From assembly GCA_014238945.1 (NCBI GenBank), contig JABAAB010000046.1, forward strand, positions 62,001 through 126,000: a stretch of DNA of 64,000 bases, read 5' to 3'. The notes under the pieces were generated by a model. It made no database searches, had not been told where the DNA came from, and saw nothing but the letters and a program-made list of their open reading frames with translations. Source of the stretch: Lysobacterales bacterium (GTDB taxonomy: Bacteria; Pseudomonadota; Gammaproteobacteria; Xanthomonadales; SZUA-36). Both the position numbers and the translations under genes were made by a program. Shown in pieces: positions 28,120 through 36,715 of the stretch; position 1 is the stretch's first letter; each line of letters begins with the position of its first letter.

Positions 28120-29229
28120 ATGCACCGTGTTTTCAGCCTAATTGTCCTGACCTGCATCGCCACCATTGCAGCGGCACAGGAATCACCATTTGAAATTACC
28201 GAAGTGGCCATTTTTAACGAACCCTGGGCGATGACCTTCCTGCCCGATGGCAGCATGCTGATAACCGAAAAACGTGGGCGACTATACATCGTGACCCAGG
28301 ATGGCAAGAAGTCACGGCCAGTCGATGACGTACCCAATGTGGACTATCGCGGTCAGGGTGGCCTGGGTGACGTGATCCTCCACCCTGACTACACCAACAA
28401 CGGCATCATCTACCTCAGCTATGCCGAATCCGGTGTAGGTAATGTGCGGGGGGCAGCGGTGGCTCGTGGTCGACTGGATGTCAGTGGCCGTGACAAATTA
28501 TTCGTGGACAGCCAGGTCATATGGCGGCAAAACCCCAAAGTGACGGACGATGGCCACTATGGCCACCGCATGGCATTTGACAACGAGGGTTACCTGTTCA
28601 TTTCCTCGGGTGACCGGCAGAAATTTATCCCGGCCCAGCAGATGAACGGTAACCTGGGTAAAATCCTGCGTCTGCACGAGGATGGTTCAGTACCCGAAGA
28701 CAACCCGTTTTATGATGAAGGTGATGTGACCGCGCAAATCTGGTCACTCGGACACCGCAACCCGTTGGGGCTGGTATTTGATAAAGCTGGCCGCTTGTGG
28801 AACCACGAAATGGGCCCGCTTCACGGCGATGAGTTTAATCTCGTAATCAAGGGCGCCAACTACGGTTATCCGTTGGTCTCCGAGGGTGATCACTATGACG
28901 GTAAGGAAATTCCGGATCATGACACCAGGCCTGAATTTGAAGCACCCAAAGTGGCTTGGATTCCAACCATCGCGCCCGCAGGAGTGATTATTTATTCGGG
29001 GGACATGTTCCCTCATTTAAAGGGCTCAGTATTGATAGCGGGGCTGGCGTCCAGAGCACTCATCCAGGTTGAAATCAATGGAGACCGCGCGACAGAATTA
29101 GCGCGCTATGACATGGGAAAGCGAATTCGCGAGGTGGAACAGGGGCCAGACGGTGCGATTTGGGTACTTGAAGACCGCGACGGCGGACGGCTGTTGAAGC
29201 TGACACCAAACGGCGGTTCCGGTTCCTGA
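28120..29229 (+). CDS. PQQ-dependent sugar dehydrogenase (YliI/Asd type)
   Basis: The 369-residue protein has a signal peptide ending IAAAQ and a good ribosome site (AAGGAA). The six-bladed beta-propeller of soluble aldose sugar dehydrogenases is shown by [37 protein letters not shown], the calcium/PQQ region [37 protein letters not shown] and [15 protein letters not shown]. Family members oxidise aldoses in the periplasm with PQQ and pass electrons to the respiratory chain. PQQ synthesis genes are not in the window. Confidence 0.9.
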   Translation: MHRVFSLIVLTCIATIAAAQESPFEITEVAIFNEPWAMTFLPDGSMLITEKRGRLYIVTQDGKKSRPVDDVPNVDYRGQGGLGDVILHPDYTNNGIIYLSYAESGVGNVRGAAVARGRLDVSGRDKLFVDSQVIWRQNPKVTDDGHYGHRMAFDNEGYLFISSGDRQKFIPAQQMNGNLGKILRLHEDGSVPEDNPFYDEGDVTAQIWSLGHRNPLGLVFDKAGRLWNHEMGPLHGDEFNLVIKGANYGYPLVSEGDHYDGKEIPDHDTRPEFEAPKVAWIPTIAPAGVIIYSGDMFPHLKGSVLIAGLASRALIQVEINGDRATELARYDMGKRIREVEQGPDGAIWVLEDRDGGRLLKLTPNGGSGS

Positions 29230-29770
29230 TTGGCTGACTCTTTGTTCGACAGGCAATTGTGCAGAATATCGCATATTGCAACTCCTCTGCTTCAGTTTAA
29301 ATTTAGCAGAAGTGTCTCTTAATCAATGGGCCTATTTGGTGTCACGTTAGCTGACGCCGCACAACCCGCAGTTAATCCAGCTTTTTTCAGTAACCGAGAT
29401 TAATTGAGCACAGTAGCTGGCTACTGTTGGCTTGTAGCTGTGTTCTACCCAATAAAGTGCCAGTAGATGGGAAGGAATTAGCCTATCGATTTTACATAAT
29501 AAAGATTGGGCGGCGCAGCGAACAGGTCCGAAGGACTTGCGTATAATCCGTTGTTAAGTTCATTCGATTGGCGGGTAGTGGGTCCATTGTATATATAAGT
29601 CTTAACCCCCCGGATGGGTACTTCGCTCTGTGTGTTTGAATATCACAGTTACTGCACTCGTAGGCAGGTTAGCCATTTCTGATAACCCCGACTGATAAGA
29701 TCCAATGACTGCTTTGCGGTTAACACCGGACTGTCATTGCATGCGAATGGCTATAACCGCTTCTGGCTAA

Positions 29771-29845
29771 TACCGGATATTTGGCAGTCTCAGCAGGCGA
29801 CTGAAAATCCGCGTGTCGGTGGTTCGATTCCACCTCCGGCCACCA
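29771..29845 (+). pseudogene. Degenerate tRNA-Phe (GAA)
   Basis: From 29799 to 29845 the sequence is a perfect-looking tRNA-Phe 3' half: anticodon loop CTGAAAA with GAA at 29803-29805, variable loop GTGTC, T-arm GGTGG-TTCGATT-CCACC, acceptor TCCGGCC, discriminator A and encoded CCA. The 5' part keeps CCGGATA (29773-29779) but its first two acceptor bases mismatch. The D arm is scrambled, and the anticodon stem GGCGA/TCCGC has two mismatches. The molecule is also one base short. It cannot fold as a normal tRNA. It is either a decayed gene copy or the 3' repeat left by an element that integrated into a tRNA-Phe gene. Confidence 0.7.
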
Positions 29846-30019
29846 CTCCTATTACGTAGAAGCTCCTCACTTCGAAAAATCGCCGTTCGTGTATTCGGTT
29901 GACACGAACTGCTCGTAATAAATGTATCCGACCCCTTTCCCGCCACCCCAACCCCAACCCCCCCGGGCTGACAAAATTGTGTTGTAAATAACTTCCTGAT
30001 TTACCTGTGACTTTAATAT

Positions 30020-30091
30020 TGTATAACAAAAATATAAAAAATCACTTGTTTTGTATAGTTTTTGTATAATATTATAGATCCACGCTGTATA
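30020..30091 (+). promoter_or_regulatory. Array of four TGTATA boxes before the fasciclin gene
   Basis: TGTATA occurs at 30020, 30052, 30063 and 30086, at spacings of 32, 11 and 23 bases, close to whole helical turns. The same hexamer recurs twice, 23 bases apart, before the CarH-like gene. TGTA-type boxes in phased repeats are the kind of operator reported for CarH/LitR-class regulators, so this is a candidate binding region for the product at 30873-31823. The -10 and -35 elements cannot be picked out confidently from such AT-rich DNA. Confidence 0.55.
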
Positions 30092-30143
30092 GATTTATTC
30101 GACAGTACTTGATGTTCAAATTAACTACACGAGGTATTTTAAA

Positions 30144-30701
30144 ATGAGTTTTAAATCCAAATTTAACAGTATTAATATTTTTCTGATCTCCTTGGCAGTT
30201 CTGATATCTGCACCCGCCATGGCCAAGAAGCCATCGGAGCGCATGACGGTTGTTGACCTGGCGGTAGCCGCCAATGGTCCTGGTGGGCCATTTGAGGGCG
30301 TTTTTGACACTCTGATTGATTTGGTGTCAAACGACGAAGTTGTGCTGAGCAAACTCTCGGGAAATGGAAAGTTCACAGTCTTTGCCCCCACAGATGATGC
30401 ATTCGGGAATTTGATGGTTGCCCTGGGAGCCAATTGCATTGTCCCTACTAGTGACGATATTCGCTCGATCCTGCTTTATCATGTTGCCCGAGGCAACCGA
30501 GACGCTGAAGATGTTATCGGCAGTGATCAATTGCGGACACTCAATGGTGCATTCCTTGACCAATCAGGCGGCATGTTGATGGACGTTGCCGGGCAGACTG
30601 CGAACATTATTGTTACTGACCTTTTTGCTGACAACGGCGTGATACACGCAATCGACACGGTAGTTCTTCCATTCCAGGTGCCAAATTTGTGCACCCCGTG
30701 A
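30144..30701 (+). CDS. Secreted fasciclin (FAS1) domain protein
   Basis: The 185-residue protein has a signal peptide (residues 1-27, ending APAMA) and a single FAS1 domain. The conserved H1 block is KFTVFAPTDDAF, the central LLYHVARG carries the YH motif, and the H2-like end is VIHAIDTVVLPF. FAS1 domains mediate adhesion, and secreted bacterial forms are often light- or stress-induced. It lies about 170 bases upstream of a CarH-like gene on the same strand, and its promoter is full of the boxes found before that gene, so co-regulation is likely. Confidence 0.9.
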   Translation: MSFKSKFNSINIFLISLAVLISAPAMAKKPSERMTVVDLAVAANGPGGPFEGVFDTLIDLVSNDEVVLSKLSGNGKFTVFAPTDDAFGNLMVALGANCIVPTSDDIRSILLYHVARGNRDAEDVIGSDQLRTLNGAFLDQSGGMLMDVAGQTANIIVTDLFADNGVIHAIDTVVLPFQVPNLCTP

Positions 30702-30820
30702 CCCCTGGTCTGAAATAAGATCCAATTCTTGACTTCACTGTGACGTAGCCCCCCATTACGCCCCATGGTTGTGCCTGGGGCGTCTTTCTTTGGTTCAACC
30801 ACAACAGTATGTTGATTGTT

Positions 30821-30859
30821 TGTATAACTAAATGTAGAGTTAATGTATAACTAAATATG
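30821..30859 (+). promoter_or_regulatory. Two direct repeats before the CarH-like gene
   Basis: TGTATAACTAAAT occurs at 30821-30833 and again at 30844-30856, starting 23 bases apart. The second copy ends 16 bases before the ATG at 30873, so a protein bound there would block transcription or ribosome access. The 23-base spacing equals that of the last two boxes before the fasciclin gene. Autoregulation by the CarH-like protein is inferred. Confidence 0.6.
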
Positions 30860-30872
30860 ATTGGAGCTTCCT

Positions 30873-31823
30873 ATGTCAAAAGGCACCTCATCGAATATGG
30901 CCAATTCGGATGCCCTATTTCCAATTCGCACAGTTTCTTCATTGACCAACGTCAACTCAATCACTCTGCGGGCTTGGGAAAGCCGCTACGGCCTGATAAA
31001 CCCGGTGCGTAAAAGCAGTGGGCATCGTCTTTATACACAAGCTGATATCGACATTATTAATCGAACTGTCGCACTATTGGATCGTGGGATGCGGATTGGC
31101 CAAGTTAAAGCAGAACTCTCCCGGCAGGGCTCTCCTGTGACTTCGAAAGAAGCAAGCGCCCAGGATGTCTGGCAAAAACATATTAATCACATGCAGTCCG
31201 CGGTCATTTACTTCGATGAGGCTGCATTGGATGAGAGTTACACTGAAATGCTCTCACTTCATCCCGTCAAGACAGTTACAAAGCGACTGCTAAATCCCTT
31301 ACTGATACAGCTTGGAGACAGATGGAACAACATGACCGGAAGTGTCGCTGAAGAACACTTTTTCGGATTTTATCTTCGCAGTAAACTCGGTGCCCGTCTT
31401 CACCACCGAACCCGTCAAAGCCAAGGGCAGAAGGTTTTGCTCGCATGCCTTCCGGGCGATCAACACGAAATTGGACTCCTGTTATTGGCCCTTTCAGCCA
31501 ATGAACGAGGCTTTCGCGCCATTATTCTTGGCGCTGACATGCCAATGGAAGACTTGCCGTACGTGGCTGAAAAATCTGGCTGTGCGGCCATTATACTTTC
31601 CGGTACGATTCAACCAGCACCCGAGGTTTTCAGAGACCAGTTGCCGGCACTGGTGGCGGCTACAGACGTCCCCGTAATTATTGGGGGGCCATGTTCATTG
31701 GTTGCCAGTAGCATAATAGCGCGCGCTGGTGCCATCGTTTGTGGGGCGGATATAGAGATCGGGATGTCAAAGATCGAGCAAATACTTGCTCAGGTGAATG
31801 ACCTGAAGGGTTCTTCTGAATGA
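30873..31823 (+). CDS. MerR-family regulator with B12-binding photoreceptor domain (CarH-like)
   Basis: The 316-residue protein starts at ATG 30873, with GGAG 6 bases upstream. Residues about 15-85 form a MerR winged helix (ITLRAWESRYGLINPVRKSSGHRLYTQADI). The middle carries the light-sensing motif of CarH, W-x9-E-H, seen as W151, E161 and H162. The C-terminal Rossmann domain has the cobalamin-binding D-x-H-x-x-G motif as D196, H198 and G201, with H198 the lower cobalt ligand. Characterised relatives bind adenosylcobalamin in the dark, repress as tetramers, and release DNA on illumination. Target candidates are its own promoter and the fasciclin promoter, both carrying TGTATA boxes. Confidence 0.92.
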   Translation: MSKGTSSNMANSDALFPIRTVSSLTNVNSITLRAWESRYGLINPVRKSSGHRLYTQADIDIINRTVALLDRGMRIGQVKAELSRQGSPVTSKEASAQDVWQKHINHMQSAVIYFDEAALDESYTEMLSLHPVKTVTKRLLNPLLIQLGDRWNNMTGSVAEEHFFGFYLRSKLGARLHHRTRQSQGQKVLLACLPGDQHEIGLLLLALSANERGFRAIILGADMPMEDLPYVAEKSGCAAIILSGTIQPAPEVFRDQLPALVAATDVPVIIGGPCSLVASSIIARAGAIVCGADIEIGMSKIEQILAQVNDLKGSSE

Positions 31824-31859
31824 GCGCTCACTCATTACATTGCGCCCTTCCTGATTGAT

Positions 31860-32075
31860 ATGGCAGATAGCCAACGAAAATCAGGATTGAGAAAGGTGGC
31901 AGTTAACGACCTCATGCAGCGTGGGTACAACTATCAATTGCTTGAGCCAGTTGGTTGCAACTTTGAACCGGGTTTTGATCCCCAACTGACGCCAGCCCAG
32001 ATGCTGAAGATGGGTTGGTACATTGAACGCAATCTCATTATGCGCTGCAAGACCACAAATGAATACTGCCAGTAG
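31860..32075 (+). CDS. Small protein downstream of the CarH-like gene, possibly truncated
   Basis: The 71-residue product opens with KSGLRKVAVNDLMQRGYNYQL, followed by EPVGCNFEPGFDPQLTPAQMLKMGW, which looks like real conserved protein sequence. From memory it resembles the N-terminal part of a longer uncharacterised family with an aromatic-rich body, so the gene may be cut short after MLKMGW; this cannot be verified here. No good ribosome site precedes the ATG. It follows the CarH-like gene by 37 bases and may share its transcript. Confidence 0.5.
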   Translation: MADSQRKSGLRKVAVNDLMQRGYNYQLLEPVGCNFEPGFDPQLTPAQMLKMGWYIERNLIMRCKTTNEYCQ

Positions 32076-32355
32076 TTATTTGCCTCATGCTAATGCATTC
32101 ATACAGAGATATTCAGGCGCAATCATCAACCTGGCAGCCCTCCCAGGAGCGACACCGCGTTTATCTCACTGAATTTGGAAAATAACCTGAAATAGATGCA
32201 TAGGGGGGTGGATTCTAGCGGCGGAATCTGACAGGCAGAATAATTGCGGAAGTCTATTTTGATTAAGTCTGAACTGATTTTAAGAAAAACTCCACGATAT
32301 GCATTGTTGCTATTTCCCTTTTACTAGCAGCAAACTCGCTTGATGACCCCCTCTT
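32076..32355. other. Intergenic, nothing recognised
   Basis: These 280 bases between convergent small genes hold no gene, hairpin terminator or repeat that I can support. Confidence 0.3.
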
Positions 32356-32697
32356 TTATTCCTTGGTATACCCTTTTGACTTTAAACAACTTGATACCGC
32401 GTCTGACCGGACCCCCGAACTCGAGTCATACGCCATAGGAGGGGTGGAAGCTCCTCCGCCCACTGGGCTGCAGCGGGTTACGCTGCCGTCTTTCCCCCCT
32501 TGAGAACATTTCATGCGAGTCGACCCGGTAGTGCCACTGCCCATTACTGCTGGTGTCACCGGATACAATAATGATGCTTGTTGCTTGCACGCAGATAAGT
32601 CTCGTTCCAATTGATCTTGCGTGGTATCGGGACGAGTCCAATCCATGGAACAACCAGAAAGGAAAACCACAAGAAACACAAATTTAAATCTATTCAT
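32356..32697 (-). CDS. Small predicted outer-membrane lipoprotein
   Basis: This 113-residue protein has a short lipoprotein signal with lipobox LSGC at residues 13-16 (MNRFKFVFLVVFLSGC). The mature part is hydrophilic and Ser/Gly/Thr-rich with three further cysteines (ACKQ, MKCSQ, RCSP, SCLKSKGY). No family is recognised with certainty; similar small Cys-rich lipoproteins are common in this class. It is a single gene. Confidence 0.65.
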   Translation of the reverse strand: MNRFKFVFLVVFLSGCSMDWTRPDTTQDQLERDLSACKQQASLLYPVTPAVMGSGTTGSTRMKCSQGGKDGSVTRCSPVGGGASTPPMAYDSSSGVRSDAVSSCLKSKGYTKE

Positions 32698-33034
32698 AGC
32701 AATTATGTATCTAATTTGAAAAGACCAATACGTTCAATTTTAGCTGAAAACCCAATAATCGATACTCATCGATAATTCTAATTGAAAAATGCCGCTGTAA
32801 TTGGCGAGATTTCATGGCCACCTGGCTGACAACCGGCATGAAGGGCAATCCAATGACACGTGAGATTGAGTAAATACGCCTGTCACTCTTCTTATGCTCA
32901 CTATATTGTGACCTCTCCTAATGGGTCGATCCTGATGCGCCCATGGCCATTGATATTACAGTCTCCGTCACTGTTTCAACAGTCAATATTGGGTATTTCT
33001 TGCAATTAATTAAACGTTTAATTAATATTTGAAC
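32698..33034. other. Divergent promoter region before the TetR operon
   Basis: These 337 bases separate the lipoprotein gene from the tetR-type gene. The main feature is the perfect palindrome at 33005-33026. The rest is AT-rich with no gene. Confidence 0.4.
33005..33026. promoter_or_regulatory. Perfect 22-bp palindrome, probable TetR operator
   Basis: ATTAATTAAAC at 33005-33015 is followed directly by its reverse complement at 33016-33026. It ends 8 bases before the ATG of the TetR-family gene. Perfect palindromes of this size next to a tetR-type gene usually are the binding site of its own product. The site would control the whole four-gene operon. Confidence 0.75.
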
Positions 33035-33688
33035 ATGAACCAGGTAAATCAAGCAGAGACCGCTTCCAGACGGTCCCGGGGCCGGCCGCTGGAAACCGGT
33101 CAACAGGATCTCAGAGAAAAAATTCTGGATACTGCCGAACAGATGTTTACCGAATCAGGTTACGCCGCAACTCCGATCAGACGCATCGCCGACAGCTGCG
33201 GTGTGAACCCTGCACTGGTGCACTATTATTTTGGCAATAAGCGTGACCTGTTGCAGGCAACACTCGAACGTGCACTGGCACCACTGATAAAGGCACTGGC
33301 TAATTTTAAGGACGATCAACAGGCCGGCATCGGGGATATTTCACATCTGCTGATTTCAATGGCTGCAGAGCATCCGAATATTCCCCGGTTGATGACCCGG
33401 GAGGTGTTGCTTCCCGGGGGGGAAATGCAGGATTATTTTATTGAAAACATGGCACCACGTCTGGGTGGCGCCCTGCCCGAACTGGTCAAACGCGAAAAAT
33501 CAAAGGGTCAGCTGCGAGATGATCTTGATCCTGACTTCGCGGCACTGATGATCCTGTCCATGAGCTTTTTTCCTTTTATTGCACGCACACTGGCAGAGCA
33601 GGTGCTGGATATAGACTTCACAAACAAGGGTATTGAAATGCTGAATCAACGGGTTGCCAGTTTGCTTGATAAGGGGATGTCAAAATGA
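33035..33688 (+). CDS. TetR/AcrR-family transcriptional regulator
   Basis: The 217-residue protein has a TetR helix-turn-helix at residues about 25-72: ILDTAEQMFTESGYAATPIRRIADSCGVNPALVHYYFGNKRDLL. The C-terminal part is a ligand/dimer domain resembling the CerR/YbiH group. It is the first gene of an operon with a membrane fusion protein, an ABC ATPase and an ABC-2 permease, an order also seen for ybiH-ybhGFSR. The start at 33035 (MNQVNQ) is preferred to a TTG two codons earlier. A palindrome just upstream suggests autorepression. Confidence 0.93.
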   Translation: MNQVNQAETASRRSRGRPLETGQQDLREKILDTAEQMFTESGYAATPIRRIADSCGVNPALVHYYFGNKRDLLQATLERALAPLIKALANFKDDQQAGIGDISHLLISMAAEHPNIPRLMTREVLLPGGEMQDYFIENMAPRLGGALPELVKREKSKGQLRDDLDPDFAALMILSMSFFPFIARTLAEQVLDIDFTNKGIEMLNQRVASLLDKGMSK

Positions 33689-34647
33689 GGTACAAAGAAT
33701 GTTTGACTGCCATCCTGACGATCACACTGGCGGCATGTGAGAGCACGGAAAAAACCTTTATGGTCGGTACACTGGAGCGTGACCGCATTGAACTCAGGGT
33801 CGAAAGCAATGAACCGATTTCCGCCATCCATTTTCAGGATGGCCAGTACATCGAGGCGGGTGAACTGGTGCTGGAACAAGACCCGGCCAGACATGCCATG
33901 ATGCTGGCACAGGTGAGTGCATTGCGGGACCAGGCGACGGCGCGGCTTGCCGAGTTGCAACGCGGCCCCCGCGAGGAAGCCATCCGCCAGGCGCGAGCCC
34001 AACTCGAATCCAGCCAGGCCGTGAGCAGGAATTCGGCTGCCAACCTTCAGCGCGCGAAGGAAATATTTGAACGTAAACTATCCGACCAGGCAAGAATGGA
34101 TACAGCCGAGACCCGTTGGAAGACCGCTGTGGCTGCAGAACATGCTGCAAAGGAGGCACTCGACAGTCTGCTCAACGGCACCACGGTTGAGGAGTTGCAG
34201 CAGGCCAGTGCAGTACTGGATGCCGCCAATGCCCGTGTCAGCCAGGCACAGTTGGATCTGGAACGACTCAAGATTTATGCCCCCACCAGTGGTGTGCTGG
34301 ACAAACGGTTGTTTCAATTGGGTGAACGTCCCCTGCCGGGTACCACGGTCGTGGTGTTGCTGGACAGCGCCAGGATCTACGCTCGGATCTATGTACCCGA
34401 ACACATCAGAAGCCGTGTTCAGCCGGGAAATCAACTGACAGTCCGTATCGGCGGACATCCGAATCTCACCGGAACCGTAAGCTGGGTGTCATCCGATGCC
34501 AGTTTCACACCTTATTTCGCGTTGACCGAGCACGATCGGTCGCGTCTGAGTTACCTGGCGGAGATCAATGTTCCGGGGGCAGATTCCCTGCCTTCCGGTC
34601 TGCCGCTTGAGGTTGATTTTCCCACCGGTTTCTCACAGGAAAACTGA
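33685..34647 (+). CDS. HlyD-family membrane fusion lipoprotein
   Basis: This 320-residue protein starts within the tetR stop (ATGA overlap). Lipobox LAAC at residues 15-18 suggests a lipid anchor in the inner membrane. The order is lipoyl half (IHFQDGQYIEAGELVLEQD), a long alpha-hairpin of Ala/Gln/Glu-rich coiled coil (about residues 70-190), the second lipoyl half (IYAPTSGVLDKRLFQLGERP) and a beta-barrel. It would link the ABC exporter to an outer-membrane channel, as YbhG does. Confidence 0.92.
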   Translation: MRYKECLTAILTITLAACESTEKTFMVGTLERDRIELRVESNEPISAIHFQDGQYIEAGELVLEQDPARHAMMLAQVSALRDQATARLAELQRGPREEAIRQARAQLESSQAVSRNSAANLQRAKEIFERKLSDQARMDTAETRWKTAVAAEHAAKEALDSLLNGTTVEELQQASAVLDAANARVSQAQLDLERLKIYAPTSGVLDKRLFQLGERPLPGTTVVVLLDSARIYARIYVPEHIRSRVQPGNQLTVRIGGHPNLTGTVSWVSSDASFTPYFALTEHDRSRLSYLAEINVPGADSLPSGLPLEVDFPTGFSQEN

Positions 34648-34648
34648 G

Positions 34649-35587
34649 GTGCAGGCAGAAGTTGCCATACGGGCACGAAACCTTGGCAAAGATTTTGGCA
34701 AGGTAAAGGCCGTACAGGCACTGGATCTCGACATTCCACGTTCACGGATCTACGGTTTCCTGGGACCCAACGGTTCTGGAAAGTCCACCACCATCCGTAT
34801 GTTGTGTGGACTGCTGACACCCACCGCAGGCGATATCACTGTTCTGGGACATTCCATACCCACCGATGCCGAAGCGCTGCGATTGAAGGTGGGTTACATG
34901 ACACAGAAATTTTCCTTGTTTGAGGACCTGACCGTTGCCGAGAATCTGCGCTTCATGGCAGACATTTACACACTGGAACGGAGTCTGAAAAAGCAACGAA
35001 TCGCTGCTACTGCTGATCGTTACGGTCTCAACAGATTCCTTGATCAGTATGCGGGAACACTCAGCGGTGGTCAGAAACAGCGCCTGGCCCTTGCAGCAGC
35101 AACGCTACATGAACCCGAATTATTACTGCTGGATGAGCCCACCAGTGCGGTCGACCCCGAAAACCGGCGTGATTTCTGGGAATCGCTGTTTGACCTGGTG
35201 GATGAGGGCACAACGATCCTGGTTTCAACCCATTATATGGACGAGGCCGAACGCTGCCATGCGCTGGCCATTCTGGATCAGGGTAAGCTGGTCGCCGAGG
35301 GCAGTCCGGAAGACCTGGAAGATCAGATTGACGCCCGTATAGTCATTGTCGAGTCAAAGCAACCGCGCAAGGTGGGCAAATTATTACAGCGTGAATCCTT
35401 TGTTCACAGTTCTGCCCAGGTGGGTAATATATTGCGGGTGATGGTAGCCTTTGACCAGCCTTCACCCGACCTTGCTGTCTCTGACGTCATCAAAAAGGAA
35501 GGTCTGAGCCTGACCGAGTGCCACATTACCAGGGCCGGACTGGAGGACGTATTTGTCGCCGCAACCCGGATCGGGAAGCACACATGA
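34649..35587 (+). CDS. ABC transporter ATP-binding protein
   Basis: The 312-residue ATPase has Walker A GPNGSGKST, signature LSGGQKQRLALA, Walker B LLLLDEPTSAVDP and H-loop VSTHYMDEAERC. A C-terminal extension of about 90 residues is typical of drug/lipid-exporter ATPases such as YbhF or CcmA-like proteins. The start is the GTG at 34649, one base after the preceding stop, with AGGA 8 bases upstream. Unlike E. coli YbhF, it contains a single ATPase domain, so it must act as a homodimer. Confidence 0.94.
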   Translation: MQAEVAIRARNLGKDFGKVKAVQALDLDIPRSRIYGFLGPNGSGKSTTIRMLCGLLTPTAGDITVLGHSIPTDAEALRLKVGYMTQKFSLFEDLTVAENLRFMADIYTLERSLKKQRIAATADRYGLNRFLDQYAGTLSGGQKQRLALAAATLHEPELLLLDEPTSAVDPENRRDFWESLFDLVDEGTTILVSTHYMDEAERCHALAILDQGKLVAEGSPEDLEDQIDARIVIVESKQPRKVGKLLQRESFVHSSAQVGNILRVMVAFDQPSPDLAVSDVIKKEGLSLTECHITRAGLEDVFVAATRIGKHT

Positions 35588-36681
35588 AGTCCCTGCAAAG
35601 AATACTTGCCATCATCAGGAAAGAGGTTCAGCAATTACGGCGTGACCGACTGACATTTGGCATGATCATCGGTATCCCGGTGTTACAGTTGCTGGTGTTC
35701 GGCTATGCCATCAACATGGATGTGCGTGACCTCGATGCCGCCGTCGTCGACATGGCGGGCACCTCGGCATCACGTCAACTGGTCATGGACCTGTCACAAT
35801 CACAGATCATCAGCATCAAGACGCAGGCCCGGGACGCCAGCGAACTTGAATTGTTGATGCGACGAGGCGAAATCAGTGTCGGTATCTACATACCGTCGGA
35901 TTTTGACCGGCGATTAACACAGCCTGACCGTGCAGCGGTGCAATTGCTGATCGATGGCTCGGACACAGTGGTACAGGGTGCCGCCGCGCAACTGGCCCAG
36001 GTGGCCCAACAATCGGGAACCTCCCCTTACAATGATTCCGCCCCGATTCTGGAAGTCCGTACCTATTACAATCCTGAACGCCGTTCACCGGTCAACACCG
36101 TACCTGGCCTGATTGGGGTGATTCTGACCATGACCATGATCCTGTTTACCGCCGTGGCCATTGTTCGAGAGCGAGAACGCGGAAACCTGGAATTGCTGAT
36201 CAACACACCGATCAAAATACCGGAACTGATGCTGGCCAAGATATCGCCCTATGTCTTGATCGGCCTGGTCCAGGTCAGCCTGGTGTTACTGCTCGGTCAC
36301 TACCTGTTCGAGGTGCCGATGCGTGGCAGTCTGCTGGATGTCTATATTGTCACCCTGGCCTTCATCATCGCCAACCTGGCACTGGGTTTGGTGATTTCAA
36401 CCATGGTCAGCACACAGTTCCAGGCCATGCAGCTGACTTTTTTCATCCTGTTGCCATCCATACTTTTATCCGGCTTCATCTTTCCTTTTGCCGGTATGCC
36501 CAGACCTGCACAAATGATTGCGGAAGCCCTGCCATTGACACACTTTATCCGGTTAATCCGTGGTGTGGTGTTACGTGGGGCCAACTTGCAGGAACTCTCT
36601 GGGGAACTGGCCGTGCTGGGCGGATTTATTGCGGTCCTGATGTTTCTTGCCATTGTGCGTTTCAGCAAACGACTCGACTAA
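35584..36681 (+). CDS. ABC-2 type permease
   Basis: This 365-residue protein starts in the ATPase stop (ATGA overlap). One membrane helix lies near residues 24-42 (LTFGMIIGIPVLQLLVFGYAI), then a periplasmic domain of about 130 residues, and five helices follow from residue about 175. VRERERGNLELLINTP is the coupling-helix motif of ABC-2 permeases. It is the YbhS/YbhR type; only one permease is present, suggesting a homodimer. A weak hairpin follows at 36702-36715. Confidence 0.93.
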   Translation: MKSLQRILAIIRKEVQQLRRDRLTFGMIIGIPVLQLLVFGYAINMDVRDLDAAVVDMAGTSASRQLVMDLSQSQIISIKTQARDASELELLMRRGEISVGIYIPSDFDRRLTQPDRAAVQLLIDGSDTVVQGAAAQLAQVAQQSGTSPYNDSAPILEVRTYYNPERRSPVNTVPGLIGVILTMTMILFTAVAIVRERERGNLELLINTPIKIPELMLAKISPYVLIGLVQVSLVLLLGHYLFEVPMRGSLLDVYIVTLAFIIANLALGLVISTMVSTQFQAMQLTFFILLPSILLSGFIFPFAGMPRPAQMIAEALPLTHFIRLIRGVVLRGANLQELSGELAVLGGFIAVLMFLAIVRFSKRLD

Positions 36682-36701
36682 GTCAATCGGATGAGGTCAT
36701 T

Positions 36702-36715
36702 GTGGGCGGGCCCAC
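36702..36715 (+). terminator. Possible hairpin terminator of the export operon
   Basis: GTGGGC-GG-GCCCAC forms a compact 6-bp stem 20 bases after the permease stop. No continuous T run follows (ATTGTATTT), so termination would be weak or depend on Rho. Confidence 0.4.

Larger units (their letters stand above)
29230..30143. other. Long non-coding stretch around a decayed tRNA
   Basis: This gap of more than 900 bases has no convincing protein gene. A hairpin lies near 29415-29440 (ACAGTAGC-TG-GCTACTGT), a TATAAT hexamer at 29542-29547 and the tRNA-Phe-like remnant at 29771-29845. The last 130 bases are very AT-rich and carry TGTATA boxes belonging to the fasciclin promoter. The region looks like an old insertion or recombination site. 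Confidence 0.5.

Noticed and set aside
29542..29547. TATAAT as promoter of an unseen RNA gene
   Set aside because: There is no -35 hexamer at usual spacing and no folded RNA or gene immediately downstream.
29790..30029. Minus-strand frame ending in GGGIEPPTRGFSVAC
   Set aside because: This peptide is the antisense reading of a tRNA-Phe 3' half, a familiar false gene call; the DNA is explained by the tRNA remnant.
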